Shown here: piece after piece, positions 36,072 to 45,318 of the stretch
Layout: the number at the start of each line of letters is the position of its first letter
How positions within the stretch are numbered: position 1 is the stretch's first letter
Assembly: GCF_009742725.1 (NCBI RefSeq)
Contig: NZ_WPHG01000002.1
Location: forward strand, 620,001 to 684,000
Direction: 5' to 3'
DNA: 64,000 nucleotides
From: Nitratireductor arenosus
GTDB taxonomy: Bacteria; Pseudomonadota; Alphaproteobacteria; Rhizobiales; Rhizobiaceae
Notes under the pieces: generated by a model
The model's input: only the letters and a program-made list of their open reading frames with translations
Database searches by the model: none
Told to the model about the DNA's origin: nothing
Made by a program: the position numbers and the translations under genes

Positions 36072-37049
36072 TCAGGCCAGCACGGTCTGCAAGCGCTTGA
36101 GTTCGTTGATATTGGCGACCGTGGCATCGTAGCCGAGGCGGATCGCCTCGTCGGCGCGATGAAACTCGGTGAGCCCGATCTGGCCGAGCTTGGGCTGCAA
36201 CGACATGTCGGGCGGATCGCCGGCCAGCCGCGCCCGCGAAATCCGGTCCTGGATGATGTTGAAGGCTTCGACCATGACGCCGGTGATGCCGAGACGCGCT
36301 TCGGCGTCGCGGTGAGTATGGCCGGTAACATCGGCGGACCGTTTCGGCTTTTCGACCACCAGTTCGCCGGCATTGTGTTTGATGACGGCGGCGCGGCCGA
36401 ACAGGTCGTAGTGGAGATTGACCGCCACCACCAGCGGCTGCTCGTAGGCGCGACACACCGAGACCGGCACCGGATTGACCAGCGCGCCGTCGACCAGCAC
36501 GCGATTGTTGGCGCTGACCGGCTCGAACACTCCGGGAAGCGCGTAGGAGGCGCGCATGGCGGTGATCAGATTGCCGCTGGACAGCCAGATTTCGTGTCCG
36601 GTGCGGATTTCGGCGGCGACGCAGACGAAGGGTTTTTCGAGATCCTCGAAAGTGAGCCCGCGCATATGCTGCTGCATGCGGGCCGTCAGCCGCATGCCGC
36701 CGAACAGGCCGCTGCCGCCCAGATGCAGGTCGAGCAGCCCGAAGATCCGGCGTCGGGTGAGGCTGCGGGCGAATTCCTCCAGCTCGTCCAGCTTGCCGGC
36801 CAGATAACACCCGCCGACCAGTGCGCCGATCGAGGTGCCGGCGATCATGTTGATCTTGATGCCGGCCTCGTCGAGCGCGCGCAGCACGCCGATATGGGCC
36901 CAGCCGCGGGCCGCGCCGCCACCGAGCGCCAGCGCGATGCCGGTCCTGGGTTGGGGCTGGAATTCGGGCGCGTCGACGTTCGGAGGCGCCTCACGGTCGT
37001 CCCCGGCTTCCTGTCTCGTGCGAAGGGATGCCCATTCGAGCATCGTCAT
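36072..37049 (-). CDS. Patatin-like phospholipase family protein
   Basis: A 325-residue RssA-like patatin-domain protein. The oxyanion loop GGGAARGWAHIGVL, nucleophile elbow GTSIGALVG and catalytic Asp in DGALVNP are intact, so hydrolase activity on lipid esters is likely. The C-terminal 100 residues include a helical region common in bacterial homologues. ATG at 37049 (MTMLEW) or 37043. It is convergent with recJ. Confidence 0.9.
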   Translation of the reverse strand: MTMLEWASLRTRQEAGDDREAPPNVDAPEFQPQPRTGIALALGGGAARGWAHIGVLRALDEAGIKINMIAGTSIGALVGGCYLAGKLDELEEFARSLTRRRIFGLLDLHLGGSGLFGGMRLTARMQQHMRGLTFEDLEKPFVCVAAEIRTGHEIWLSSGNLITAMRASYALPGVFEPVSANNRVLVDGALVNPVPVSVCRAYEQPLVVAVNLHYDLFGRAAVIKHNAGELVVEKPKRSADVTGHTHRDAEARLGITGVMVEAFNIIQDRISRARLAGDPPDMSLQPKLGQIGLTEFHRADEAIRLGYDATVANINELKRLQTVLA

Positions 37050-37121
37050 CTCCCTTGCGTCCCTGTCTTCACCTTACCCACAATGGGTATCAAAACCGTG
37101 AATCGGCGGTTCAGTCCCCGT

Positions 37122-37586
37122 TCATGGCCGATTTTGGTCTCCGTACATGGAATCGGCGTCGAATTTCGGTGCCTCGTCGTCCTTGGCGAGCCGGGCAGCG
37201 CCTTCCGCGGCGAAGACCGCGCGGTAGAAGCAGGAACGCCGCCCGGTGTGACAGGTTGCATCGTGACCGGCCACGCGTACGCGCAGCCACACCGCATCCT
37301 GATCGCAATCGGTGCGCATTTCGATGACGTGCTGGAGATTGCCGGAGGTTTCCCCCTTTTTCCAAAGCCTGTCGCGCGAGCGCGACCAGTAATGTGCGAT
37401 CCCGGTTTGCAGCGTCATGGCAAGCGCTTCGGCGTTCATATGCGCCAGCATCAGCACCGTGCCGTCCTCGGCATCGGTGACCACGGCCGTCACCAGCCCG
37501 CTGGCGTCGAAACGCGGCGTGAAGGCTGCGCCTTCCTCCAGTTCGCTCTTGGAAGTCGGCGGGGCGGGAAAATCGGATCGAGTCAT
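37122..37586 (-). CDS. hisI: Phosphoribosyl-AMP cyclohydrolase
   Basis: Catalyses the third step of histidine biosynthesis. The 154-residue single-domain enzyme contains [19 protein letters not shown] and the metal-binding [11 protein letters not shown] with cysteines in [11 protein letters not shown]. No HisE domain is fused, as is usual in alphaproteobacteria. Confidence 0.95.
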   Translation of the reverse strand: MTRSDFPAPPTSKSELEEGAAFTPRFDASGLVTAVVTDAEDGTVLMLAHMNAEALAMTLQTGIAHYWSRSRDRLWKKGETSGNLQHVIEMRTDCDQDAVWLRVRVAGHDATCHTGRRSCFYRAVFAAEGAARLAKDDEAPKFDADSMYGDQNRP

Positions 37587-37624
37587 GCCGGGTCCTGTGT
37601 TGAGCCATGCGTCTTTGACATAAA

Positions 37625-37656
37625 GCCGCCCGCGCCGTGCGATGCTCGCGGGCGGC
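37625..37656 (-). terminator. Hairpin between folE and hisI
   Basis: A 10-bp stem (GCCGCCCGCG with CGCGGGCGGC, plus-strand reading) and 12-base loop. On the minus strand it is followed by TTTATG, a weak T-run, so it may end or attenuate folE transcripts. Confidence 0.5.
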
Positions 37657-37707
37657 CGGGCCCGTCTTGCGACGAAGGACTGCGGACCGCCGTCAGCCGG
37701 CGCAAGG

Positions 37708-38331
37708 TCAGGCTCTCGCGCCCGCCCGCAACAGCGTGAAGAAGCGCGCCTGCTCGTCTGGGCTGTCCTTGAAGATACCGGTGAAGGTGGAGGTCAGTGT
37801 GGTCGCGCCCTGTTTGCGGATGCCGCGCATGGCCATGCACATGTGCTCGGCCTCCACGATGACGGCGACGCCGCGCGGATTAAGTATGTCCTGGATGGTG
37901 GAGGCGATCTGCGCCGTCATCGCCTCCTGCGTCTGCAGGCGCTGGGCGAAGATATCGACCACGCGGGCAAGCTTGGACAGGCCGACCACGCGGCCGTCCG
38001 GCAGATAGCCGATATGCGCCTTGCCGATGATCGGCACCATGTGATGCTCGCAATGGGAATGGAAATAGACGTCGCGCTCGATGACCATATCGTCGAAGCC
38101 GGCGACCTCCTCGAAGGTGCGGCCGAGTTCGTCGGCAGGGTCGCGCTCGTAGCCGGAAAACATCTCCCGGTAGGCCTTGGCGACGCGCTGGGGGGTGTCG
38201 AGCAGGCCTTCCCGGTCCGGGTTCTCGCCGATCCAGCGCAAAAGCGTGCGTACGGCATCTTCGGCCTCGGCCTGGCTGGGCCTGTCGGCGGTCATGACGG
38301 ATTTGGCGAACGATTTGACGATTGCGTCCAT
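37708..38331 (-). CDS. folE: GTP cyclohydrolase I
   Basis: First enzyme of tetrahydrofolate and queuosine precursor synthesis. The 207-residue protein has the zinc-binding [10 protein letters not shown] (Cys94, His97) and [11 protein letters not shown] (second Cys), and [20 protein letters not shown], the family signature. It is divergent from the IscU-like gene and likely transcribed toward hisI. Confidence 0.96.
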   Translation of the reverse strand: MDAIVKSFAKSVMTADRPSQAEAEDAVRTLLRWIGENPDREGLLDTPQRVAKAYREMFSGYERDPADELGRTFEEVAGFDDMVIERDVYFHSHCEHHMVPIIGKAHIGYLPDGRVVGLSKLARVVDIFAQRLQTQEAMTAQIASTIQDILNPRGVAVIVEAEHMCMAMRGIRKQGATTLTSTFTGIFKDSPDEQARFFTLLRAGARA

Positions 38332-38468
38332 GAAAAGCGTCTCCCGTAGTTCCCCTCCACGGAGGAACGAGTTGAACGGACCACGGCCTTTTCAGGGATT
38401 GCGGGAACGAAATTCCGAAACTGCCCGAAAATGGCATCGTGTTTTCCGTTGCGCCAAGACCGTTCGTC

Positions 38469-38497
38469 TTGCTGCAACGGTAACCCAGGCATTATAT
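38469..38497 (+). promoter_or_regulatory. Sigma-70 type promoter for the IscU-like gene
   Basis: TTGCTG at 38469-38474 and TTATAT at 38492-38497 with a 17-base spacer, about 75 bases before the ATG at 38572. Confidence 0.55.
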
Positions 38498-38571
38498 ATG
38501 AGCGGATACAACAATTGGAAGGCGGCAGACGGAAACGGATTGTCGCAAATTCGACGGACGTGTGAAAAATC

Positions 38572-39018
38572 ATGATCAACGACGTCTACAACGCGAAAAT
38601 TCTCGGCTTTGCCGGTAATATTGCGCGCATCGGGCGGCTCGACGACGCCGATGCCACCGCCAAGGCGCATTCCAAGCTGTGCGGGTCCACCGTTGTCGTC
38701 GACCTGAAGATGAAGGATGGCATCGTCACCGATTTCGCGCATGAGGTGAAGGCGTGCGCGCTCGGCCAGGCCTCGTCCTCGATCATGGCCAGCCATGTCG
38801 TGGGCGCCTCGGCGGAGGAATTGCGGGCCGTGCGCGAGACCATGCGCAGGATGCTGAAGGAAGAGGGGGCGCCACCGGAAGGCCGCTTCGCGGACCTGAA
38901 ATATCTGGAGCCGGTGCGCGACTACAAGGCCCGCCATGCCTCGACGCTTTTGACCTTCGACGCGGTTGTCGACGCGATCGGCCAGATCGAGAAAAAGCGC
39001 GCCGAACAAGCGGCTTGA
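38572..39018 (+). CDS. IscU/NifU-N-like scaffold protein with missing ligands
   Basis: A 148-residue protein of the iron-sulfur scaffold fold (Cys37 in KLCGST, Cys62 in VKACALGQASSSIM). The Asp that normally follows the first Cys-Gly is Ser here, and the third conserved Cys is absent: the region reads RHASTLLTF at 121-129. Only two of three cluster-binding cysteines remain. This variant is commonly encoded between folE and yidD in Hyphomicrobiales; whether it binds a cluster is uncertain. Confidence 0.82.
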   Translation: MINDVYNAKILGFAGNIARIGRLDDADATAKAHSKLCGSTVVVDLKMKDGIVTDFAHEVKACALGQASSSIMASHVVGASAEELRAVRETMRRMLKEEGAPPEGRFADLKYLEPVRDYKARHASTLLTFDAVVDAIGQIEKKRAEQAA

Positions 39019-39118
39019 CGAGCGGGAGCGGACGGGATGCGCTCCTGTGAGGCCCTCGCCAACCATCGCGAGGCGGTGTCGGTGATCGTCGGCGTCGCGC
39101 CGGTTCGATGACACGACG

Positions 39119-39451
39119 ATGACCGGTCGCTCGCGCAATTTTGGCGGAGCCTGGGCGAAGACGCCGGGACGGCTGTTCGGCACCGGCTTCGTGAGGCTTT
39201 ACCAGCTCACCCTGTCGGGCTTCATCGGCAATTCCTGCCGGCATTTTCCGACCTGTTCGGAATATGCCTATGAGGCGATCGCCCGCCACGGGCTGTGGCC
39301 GGGGGGGTGGCTAGCCCTTTTCAGGGTGATGCGCTGCGGTCCGGGCGGCACGCATGGCATCGACAACGTGCCCGAGAGGCTCGATGCGCGGCTTCGTTGG
39401 TATATGCCGTGGCGATACTGGAGCGTGGGGCGCGGTTCGCCCGCCGGGTGA
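39119..39451 (+). CDS. yidD: Membrane protein insertion efficiency factor
   Basis: YidD is a small protein that assists YidC-dependent membrane insertion. The 110-residue sequence has the family core YQLTLSGFIGNSCRHFPTCS, EYAYEAIARHG and LFRVMRCGPGGTHGID with its conserved cysteines. It stands alone from rpmH-rnpA-yidC here, as is common in this group. Confidence 0.93.
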   Translation: MTGRSRNFGGAWAKTPGRLFGTGFVRLYQLTLSGFIGNSCRHFPTCSEYAYEAIARHGLWPGGWLALFRVMRCGPGGTHGIDNVPERLDARLRWYMPWRYWSVGRGSPAG

Positions 39452-39601
39452 GCCAATCGCGTTAGGATGCCGTTCGAGGCGCCGGGTGGCCACAGATTGG
39501 GGCATAACCGCGTCTGCAGCGTCAACCAGCGCTTGTTCCGAAGCGCGGGCGCTGGCAGTTTGCGAATCGTATTGTTCCCAAATCGGAGAGGGAGGCCGCA
39601 C

Positions 39602-39778
39602 ATGGCTCATAAGTTCGAGATCTACAAGGACAAGAAGGGCGAGTTCCGCGTTCGCTTCAAATATAACAGCGAGATCATGTTCTCGACCGAGGGTTACACC
39701 TCGAAATCGAGCGCCCAGAATGCGATCGATTCTATCAAGAAGAACGGACCGGACGCTCCGGTCGAAGACAACAGCTAA
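39602..39778 (+). CDS. DUF1508 (YegP-like) protein
   Basis: A 58-residue protein, MAHKFEIYKDKKGEFRVRF then SEGYTSKSSAQNAI-like (here TEGYTSKSSAQNAI), matching the YegP/DUF1508 single-repeat fold. The function is unknown. The true ATG is at 39602 with GGGAGG upstream; the longer frame is not coding. Confidence 0.9.
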   Translation: MAHKFEIYKDKKGEFRVRFKYNSEIMFSTEGYTSKSSAQNAIDSIKKNGPDAPVEDNS

Positions 39779-39977
39779 CGGGCGGCGGGGCCTGCCACCC
39801 CCGCCTTCACCCCTATCGCGGTTCGCGACGGGCTTCGCCCGCTTCGCGCAGGCTTTACGCGCGTCGGAACGGTGCCTATGTAGCGTGCCGTCCGGTGCGC
39901 TTTGCCTTGGCGTGTGCGCCGGTTGATCAAATACGACACCACCCGCGTTCGTGTGCGGGACTGGATAGGAGACGACG

Positions 39978-41954
39978 ATGTCGCAGATTTCCCTAAAATT
40001 TCCCGATGGATCCGTGCGCGAGCACGACGCGACGACGACCGGCGCGCAGCTTGCCGAATCGATCTCGAAATCGCTGGCCAAGAAGGCGGTCGCCTATGCG
40101 CTCGACGGCACGGTGCGCGACCTGGCCGATCCGATCGGCACCTCCGGCGCGGTCGAGATCATCACCCGCGACGATCCGCGCGCGCTGGAACTGATCCGCC
40201 ACGACGCCGCCCATGTGCTGGCCGAGGCGGTGCAGGAATTGTGGCCCGGCACCCAGGTTACCATCGGACCGGTGATCGAAAACGGGTTTTATTACGATTT
40301 CGCGCGCAACGAGCCGTTCACTCCGGAGGATTTTCCCGCCATCGAGAAAAAGATGCGCGAGATCATCGGCCGCAACAACGCGTTCACCAGACAGGTTTGG
40401 GATCGCGAGAAGGCCAGGCAGGTTTTTCGCGACAAGGGCGAGGCCTACAAGGTTGAACTGATCGACGCGATCCCGGAAGACCAGGAACTCAAGATCTATT
40501 TCCAGGGCGATTGGTTCGACCTGTGCCGAGGCCCGCATATGGCCTCGACCGGACAGATTGGCAACGCCTTCAAGCTGATGAAGGTGGCAGGCGCCTATTG
40601 GCGCGGTGACGCCAACAATCCCATGCTGACGCGTATCTACGGTACGGCCTGGGCCGACCAGAAGCAGCTTGACGGCTATCTCCACATGCTCGCGGAAGCC
40701 GAGAAGCGCGACCACCGCCGCCTCGGCCGCGAGATGGATTTGTTTCATTTCCAGGAGGAGGGGCCGGGCGTCGTCTTCTGGCATTCCAAGGGCTGGAGGA
40801 TGTTCCAGAACCTGGTCGCCTATATGCGCCGGCGCCTCGACCAGGAAGATTACGAGGAGGTCAACGCCCCGCAGGTGCTCGACAAGGGCCTGTGGGAGAC
40901 GTCCGGCCACTGGGGCTGGTATCGAGAAAACATGTTCAAGGTGCAGGTCGCCGGAGACGACGCGGAGGACGACCGCGTCTTCGCGTTGAAGCCGATGAAC
41001 TGTCCCGGCCACGTGCAGATCTTCAAGCACGGCCTGAAATCCTATCGCGACCTGCCGATCCGGCTGGCCGAATTCGGCAATGTCCACCGCTACGAGCCGT
41101 CGGGCGCCCTGCACGGTCTGATGCGCGTGCGCGGCTTCACACAGGACGACGCGCATATCTTCTGCACCGAGGACCAGCTTGCGGCCGAATGTCTGAAGAT
41201 CAACGACCTGATCCTGTCGACCTATGCCGATTTCGGCTTCGAGGAGATCACGGTATTTTTCTCCACGAGGCCGGAAAAGCGCGTCGGCTCGGACGCGCTC
41301 TGGGACCATGCCGAGGAAATCATGGGCCGCGTGCTGACGCAGATCCAGCAGTCGGACAACCGCATCAAGACGGCGATCAATCCCGGCGACGGCGCGTTCT
41401 ACGGTCCGAAATTCGACTATGTGCTGAAGGACGCGATCGGCCGCGAATGGCAATGCGGCACCACCCAGGTCGATTTCAACCTGCCGGAGCGGTTCGGCGC
41501 CTTCTATATCGGCGCGGATTCGGAAAAAAAGCAGCCGGTGATGATCCATCGCGCAATTTGCGGGTCGATGGAGCGTTTCCTGGGCATTCTGATCGAGAAT
41601 TACGCCGGTCATTTCCCGCTCTGGTTCGCGCCGTTGCAGGTCGTGGTCGCCACCATTACCTCGGATGCCGACGACTACGCGCAAGACGTGGCGCGCACGC
41701 TGAAGGATCGCGGACTGATCGTGGAAACCGATCTGCGCAACGAAAAGATCAATTACAAGGTGCGCGAACATTCCCTGACCAAGGTGCCGGTGCTTCTGGT
41801 ATGCGGCCGGCGCGAGGCGGAGGAGGGCACGGTCAATCTGCGCCGGCTCGGTTCGCGCGACCAGCAGTCGCTGGCGTTTGCCGACGCGGTCGCCATGCTC
41901 GCCGAGGAGGCGACGCCGCCCGATCTGCGCCGGCGGCGCGCCAAGGCGGGCTGA
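39978..41954 (+). CDS. thrS: Threonine--tRNA ligase
   Basis: Class II threonyl-tRNA synthetase. The 658-residue protein has the N-terminal TGS domain ([14 protein letters not shown]), the editing/SAD domain ([14 protein letters not shown] and the HxxxH/Cys region [12 protein letters not shown]), catalytic motif 2 ([28 protein letters not shown]), zinc ligands in MNCPGH, and the anticodon-binding domain from about 540. ATG has GGAGA upstream. No T-box leader is seen. Confidence 0.97.
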   Translation: MSQISLKFPDGSVREHDATTTGAQLAESISKSLAKKAVAYALDGTVRDLADPIGTSGAVEIITRDDPRALELIRHDAAHVLAEAVQELWPGTQVTIGPVIENGFYYDFARNEPFTPEDFPAIEKKMREIIGRNNAFTRQVWDREKARQVFRDKGEAYKVELIDAIPEDQELKIYFQGDWFDLCRGPHMASTGQIGNAFKLMKVAGAYWRGDANNPMLTRIYGTAWADQKQLDGYLHMLAEAEKRDHRRLGREMDLFHFQEEGPGVVFWHSKGWRMFQNLVAYMRRRLDQEDYEEVNAPQVLDKGLWETSGHWGWYRENMFKVQVAGDDAEDDRVFALKPMNCPGHVQIFKHGLKSYRDLPIRLAEFGNVHRYEPSGALHGLMRVRGFTQDDAHIFCTEDQLAAECLKINDLILSTYADFGFEEITVFFSTRPEKRVGSDALWDHAEEIMGRVLTQIQQSDNRIKTAINPGDGAFYGPKFDYVLKDAIGREWQCGTTQVDFNLPERFGAFYIGADSEKKQPVMIHRAICGSMERFLGILIENYAGHFPLWFAPLQVVVATITSDADDYAQDVARTLKDRGLIVETDLRNEKINYKVREHSLTKVPVLLVCGRREAEEGTVNLRRLGSRDQQSLAFADAVAMLAEEATPPDLRRRRAKAG

Positions 41955-42943
41955 CCAGCCCACCTGTCAGGTGGAAGAGCGCGCGCGGCGGTGGCGCCGC
42001 GCGCTCGATGCGTGTCTTCGCCTGCGAGCAGCCAGGCGATGACCCGCGGCCACAAGGCGGCGGCGTTTTTCTGGCGGAAAAAGCCGAGATGGCCGAGACG
42101 GGCCGCGCCAGCATCGCCGGGCGAAAAATCCAGTATCGTCCAGCGAGCGGCGGAAAATTGTTCGATCAGCGCTGCCGTGGCGCGCCCGGTCGACCAGCGG
42201 TCGTCGCTGGCGCGTACCGATAGAAGCGGGATGTCGATCGACGCGAAGCCGGCATGGTCGGCCAATCGCGGATCGTCGAACAGGAAGCCGGGCCGCCGGC
42301 ACCAGCGCGCCCAGTCGCGGAAGATCGTTCCCGGCAGCGTCTCGCCGATTCCGAGCCATGCCGGCGCGACGCCGAGCAGCCGGCTTACCGGCACCCCGAT
42401 CAGGTTCATCGCCAGGAAAAGCCGCAGCTTCTCGTCGGTGAAGCCGAGATAGCCGTTCGCCGACGCGACCATCGCGTAGCGGGAAAATTCCGTCCGGTAT
42501 CGGCACAAACCCAGCATTGTGCCGCCGATCGACTGGCCGATGCCGACCAGCGGGCGGCCCGGGAAAAGACGCCTGAGAAGCAGGGCGCCGCCCGCCATGT
42601 CGTTGACGCCCCAATCCTTCATCGCGACGCTGCCGCGCCAGTCCCGCGGCACGGCCGAGCCGCCCACGCCGCGATAGTCGTAGGTTAGGACCGCGGCCGC
42701 TCCGGCCGCGACGGCGGCCTCGGCGAAGCGGCCGTAATGGTCGCGGCGTATCGCGGCGGCGCTCGACAGAAGCACCGCGGGACCGGTGTTGGCGCTGTTT
42801 GAATAAAGCGTGCCGCGCAAGGGAAATCCGTCGGCGGCCTGGAACATGACGGTGGCGATATCCACGGTTCTGTCCGGGGCGGGAGGAGGCGGCGACGAGG
42901 TCGTGGCGTCGCGCCGGGGCACTTTGGGGGAAGCCGCAATCAT
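41753..42943 (-). CDS. Alpha/beta hydrolase
   Basis: An alpha/beta-hydrolase with the strand [11 protein letters not shown] and nucleophile elbow GIGQSIGG; the catalytic acid lies near RASDDRWST and the His probably in LGHLGFF. ATG at 42943 (MIAASPKV) gives 396 residues. The hydrolase domain ends near residue 325; the remaining 65-70 residues are Arg/Ala-rich and antisense to the thrS 3' end, because the first in-frame stop is at 41753. A frameshift near the end, giving a stop at 41967, would produce a more normal length. Start and end are therefore tentative. Confidence 0.72.
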   Translation of the reverse strand: MIAASPKVPRRDATTSSPPPPAPDRTVDIATVMFQAADGFPLRGTLYSNSANTGPAVLLSSAAAIRRDHYGRFAEAAVAAGAAAVLTYDYRGVGGSAVPRDWRGSVAMKDWGVNDMAGGALLLRRLFPGRPLVGIGQSIGGTMLGLCRYRTEFSRYAMVASANGYLGFTDEKLRLFLAMNLIGVPVSRLLGVAPAWLGIGETLPGTIFRDWARWCRRPGFLFDDPRLADHAGFASIDIPLLSVRASDDRWSTGRATAALIEQFSAARWTILDFSPGDAGAARLGHLGFFRQKNAAALWPRVIAWLLAGEDTHRARGATAARALPPDRWAGQPALARRRRRSGGVASSASMATASANASDCWSREPSRRRLTVPSSASRRPHTRSTGTLVRECSRTL

Positions 42944-43072
42944 GCCTTTCGGTAAGCGGAGCCGGCGGGCCTGTCGGTAGGTTATTTCACATAGAGGCCA
43001 CGCAAACCGATCGTGCCGAGCGGTTGGCGCCTGGGCTTGCGACGCCTGTGCGCAGCGCCTATCCCAAGGACG

Positions 43073-43684
43073 ATGCCACAAGAGACCTCATCGATCGACG
43101 ATCCGACGGACGGGGACGGAGCCCTGATCGCCTATTTCGGCTATGGCTCGCTAGTCAACCGCGCAACCCACCGCACCACGATCGTCGACGCGATGCCGGC
43201 ACGCCTCGCGGGTTGGCGCCGGTTATGGCGCCCTCGGCCGGACATGCCCGGCTTTCCCGCCGCCCTTTTGACCGTGCGGCGGGAAGCTGGCGCGGCCTGC
43301 GACGGGTTGTTGGTGGTGGACAAGGCCGAAAACCTCGCGGCCGTCGACGCGCGCGAGGCGCGCTACCGCCGGGTCCGGCTTTCGCCCGCCGCGCTTGAGC
43401 CAAGGGGCATTCTGCCACGCGATTGCCCGCTCTACGTCTACGAGGCCGTGCCCGACCTGCCGCTTCACCGCGAGCCGCCCAAAATCCTGCGGTCCTATCT
43501 CGACGCCGTCATGCAGGGATTCTTCGTCGAGCATGGCGAGGACGGCCTTCGGCGTCTGGTTGCGGAAACGGAAGGGTTCGACACGCCGATTCACGACGAT
43601 CGGCATGAGCCGGTCTATCCGCGCGCCATCGCGCTGAGCCCGGCCGAGCGGGATTTGTTCGACCGTCTCCTGGGCCGATCGTAG
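43073..43684 (+). CDS. Gamma-glutamylcyclotransferase-like family protein
   Basis: A 203-residue GGCT/AIG2-like fold protein. The substrate-binding signature YFGYGSLVN occurs near residue 24, and VDAREARYRRVRLSP supplies the conserved Glu region. Members include gamma-glutamylcyclotransferases and several unknowns; substrate not assignable. ATG at 43073 is preferred over an upstream in-frame start. It is divergent from the alpha/beta hydrolase. Confidence 0.8.
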   Translation: MPQETSSIDDPTDGDGALIAYFGYGSLVNRATHRTTIVDAMPARLAGWRRLWRPRPDMPGFPAALLTVRREAGAACDGLLVVDKAENLAAVDAREARYRRVRLSPAALEPRGILPRDCPLYVYEAVPDLPLHREPPKILRSYLDAVMQGFFVEHGEDGLRRLVAETEGFDTPIHDDRHEPVYPRAIALSPAERDLFDRLLGRS

Positions 43685-43820
43685 CAGGCGACGGCCCGAT
43701 CAGGCGCGGTCCGAACCGGGCTGGGTGGGGTGGAAGAGCCCGAAACCTTCCTGTATAGGGCTGCATCTCCTAGAATGGAGCCTACGGACCGTGGGTCCGC
43801 CTTGACGATTGGGTGCTGTG

Positions 43821-45200
43821 ATGACGAACAAATGGTCGCCGAACTCCTGGCGTGAAAAACCGATCAGCCAGGTTCCGGCCTATCCGAATGCCGATATCCT
43901 GGCCGAAACCGAACAGCAACTGTCGACCTATCCGCCGCTGGTTTTTGCAGGCGAAGCGCGCAAGCTGAAAAAACAGCTCGCCGCGGTAGCCGACGGGCAG
44001 GCGTTCCTGCTGCAGGGCGGGGATTGCGCCGAAAGCTTCGCCGAGCACGGCGCCGACAATATTCGCGACTTTTTCCGCGTTTTCTTGCAGATGGCGGTGG
44101 TGCTCACCTTCGCCGGCTCGCAACCGGTGGTCAAGATCGGGCGGATCGCCGGCCAGTTCGCCAAGCCGCGCTCGTCCGACAACGAAACCAAAGGCGATGT
44201 GACGCTGCCGAGCTATCGCGGCGACATCATCAACGGCATCGAGTTCGACGAGAAGTCGCGCGTGCCCGACCCGGCGCGCCAGAAAATGGCCTACCGCCAG
44301 TCCGCGGCGACGCTCAACCTTCTGCGCGCTTTCGCCCAGGGCGGCTTCGCCAGCCTGGAAAACACTCATAAATGGATGCTCGGCTTCGTGTCCGACAGCC
44401 CGCAGGGGGAACGTTACCAGGCGCTCGCCGACCGGATTACCGAGACGGTCGACTTCATGCGCGCCGTAGGCATTACGTCGGAAACCAACCACGCGCTGCG
44501 CGAGACGGATTTCTACACCAGCCACGAGGCCCTGCTGTTGGGTTACGAGGAGGCGCTGACCCGGGTCGATTCCACCTCGGGCGACTGGTATGCGACCTCC
44601 GGCCACCTGATCTGGATCGGCGACCGGACGCGCCAGCCCGATCACGCCCATGTGGAATATTGCCGGGGAATCAAGAATCCGCTCGGTCTGAAATGCGGTC
44701 CCTCGACGACGCCGGACGGCCTGATCGAGCTTATCGATCTACTCAATCCGCATAACGAACCCGGCCGACTGACGCTGATTTCGCGCTTCGGCGCGGAAAA
44801 GGTGGGCGACCATCTGCCCAAGCTGATCCGCGCGGTGGAAAAGGAAGGCCGCAAGGTGGTGTGGTCGTGCGATCCCATGCACGGCAACACGATCACCCTG
44901 AACAGCTACAAGACCAGGCCGTTCGACCGGGTGTTGAAGGAAGTGGAGACCTTTTTCGAGGTTCACCGCGCCGAGGGCACCCATCCGGGTGGCATCCATG
45001 TCGAGATGACGGGCAAGAACGTCACCGAATGCACCGGCGGCGCGCGGGCGATCTCGGCGGAGGATCTGCATGACCGCTATCACACCCATTGCGATCCGCG
45101 CCTCAACGCAGATCAGGCGATCGAACTTGCCTTCCTGGTTTCGGAACTGCTGAAAAAGGGTCGCGGCGGTATCCCCGACCGCCAAGTGGTCAATCTTTGA
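43821..45200 (+). CDS. Class II 3-deoxy-7-phosphoheptulonate synthase
   Basis: DAHP synthase commits phosphoenolpyruvate and erythrose 4-phosphate to aromatic amino acid synthesis. The 459-residue protein is the plant/AroA-II type: [18 protein letters not shown] at the N-terminus, [11 protein letters not shown] with the metal Cys, [12 protein letters not shown] and [15 protein letters not shown] at 43821 is chosen over an in-frame TTG at 43809. Confidence 0.95.
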   Translation: MTNKWSPNSWREKPISQVPAYPNADILAETEQQLSTYPPLVFAGEARKLKKQLAAVADGQAFLLQGGDCAESFAEHGADNIRDFFRVFLQMAVVLTFAGSQPVVKIGRIAGQFAKPRSSDNETKGDVTLPSYRGDIINGIEFDEKSRVPDPARQKMAYRQSAATLNLLRAFAQGGFASLENTHKWMLGFVSDSPQGERYQALADRITETVDFMRAVGITSETNHALRETDFYTSHEALLLGYEEALTRVDSTSGDWYATSGHLIWIGDRTRQPDHAHVEYCRGIKNPLGLKCGPSTTPDGLIELIDLLNPHNEPGRLTLISRFGAEKVGDHLPKLIRAVEKEGRKVVWSCDPMHGNTITLNSYKTRPFDRVLKEVETFFEVHRAEGTHPGGIHVEMTGKNVTECTGGARAISAEDLHDRYHTHCDPRLNADQAIELAFLVSELLKKGRGGIPDRQVVNL

Positions 45201-45208
45201 TGCTTTTG

Positions 45209-45240
45209 GCGCGGCCGGGACATCGGTCCCGGCCGCGCCG
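45209..45240. terminator. Strong hairpin after DAHP synthase
   Basis: A perfect 14-bp stem (GGCGCGGCCGGGAC with GTCCCGGCCGCGCC) and ATCG loop begin nine bases after the stop codon. There is no T-run, so it may act as a rho-assisted terminator or an mRNA 3' stabiliser. Confidence 0.55.
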
Positions 45241-45318
45241 GTCCTGCAACAGGCGCCCGCGCAGGCAAGATAGAGTGATAAAGGCGGTTCGGGCGTCACC
45301 GAAGCACGGGACGGTTTG

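Noticed and set aside
39779-39977. Leader of thrS examined for a T-box or threonine attenuator
   Set aside because: No T-box sequence, no Thr-rich leader peptide and no terminator hairpin; such control is not expected in this group.
41960-41974. CCACCT-GTC-AGGTGG hairpin after thrS considered as a terminator
   Set aside because: The stem is short and has no T-run on either strand.
43785-43799. Small hairpin (CGGACC-GTG-GGTCCG) just before the DAHP synthase gene, considered as an attenuator or riboswitch
   Set aside because: Six pairs and a three-base loop, with no leader peptide rich in aromatic residues and no alternative structure seen.
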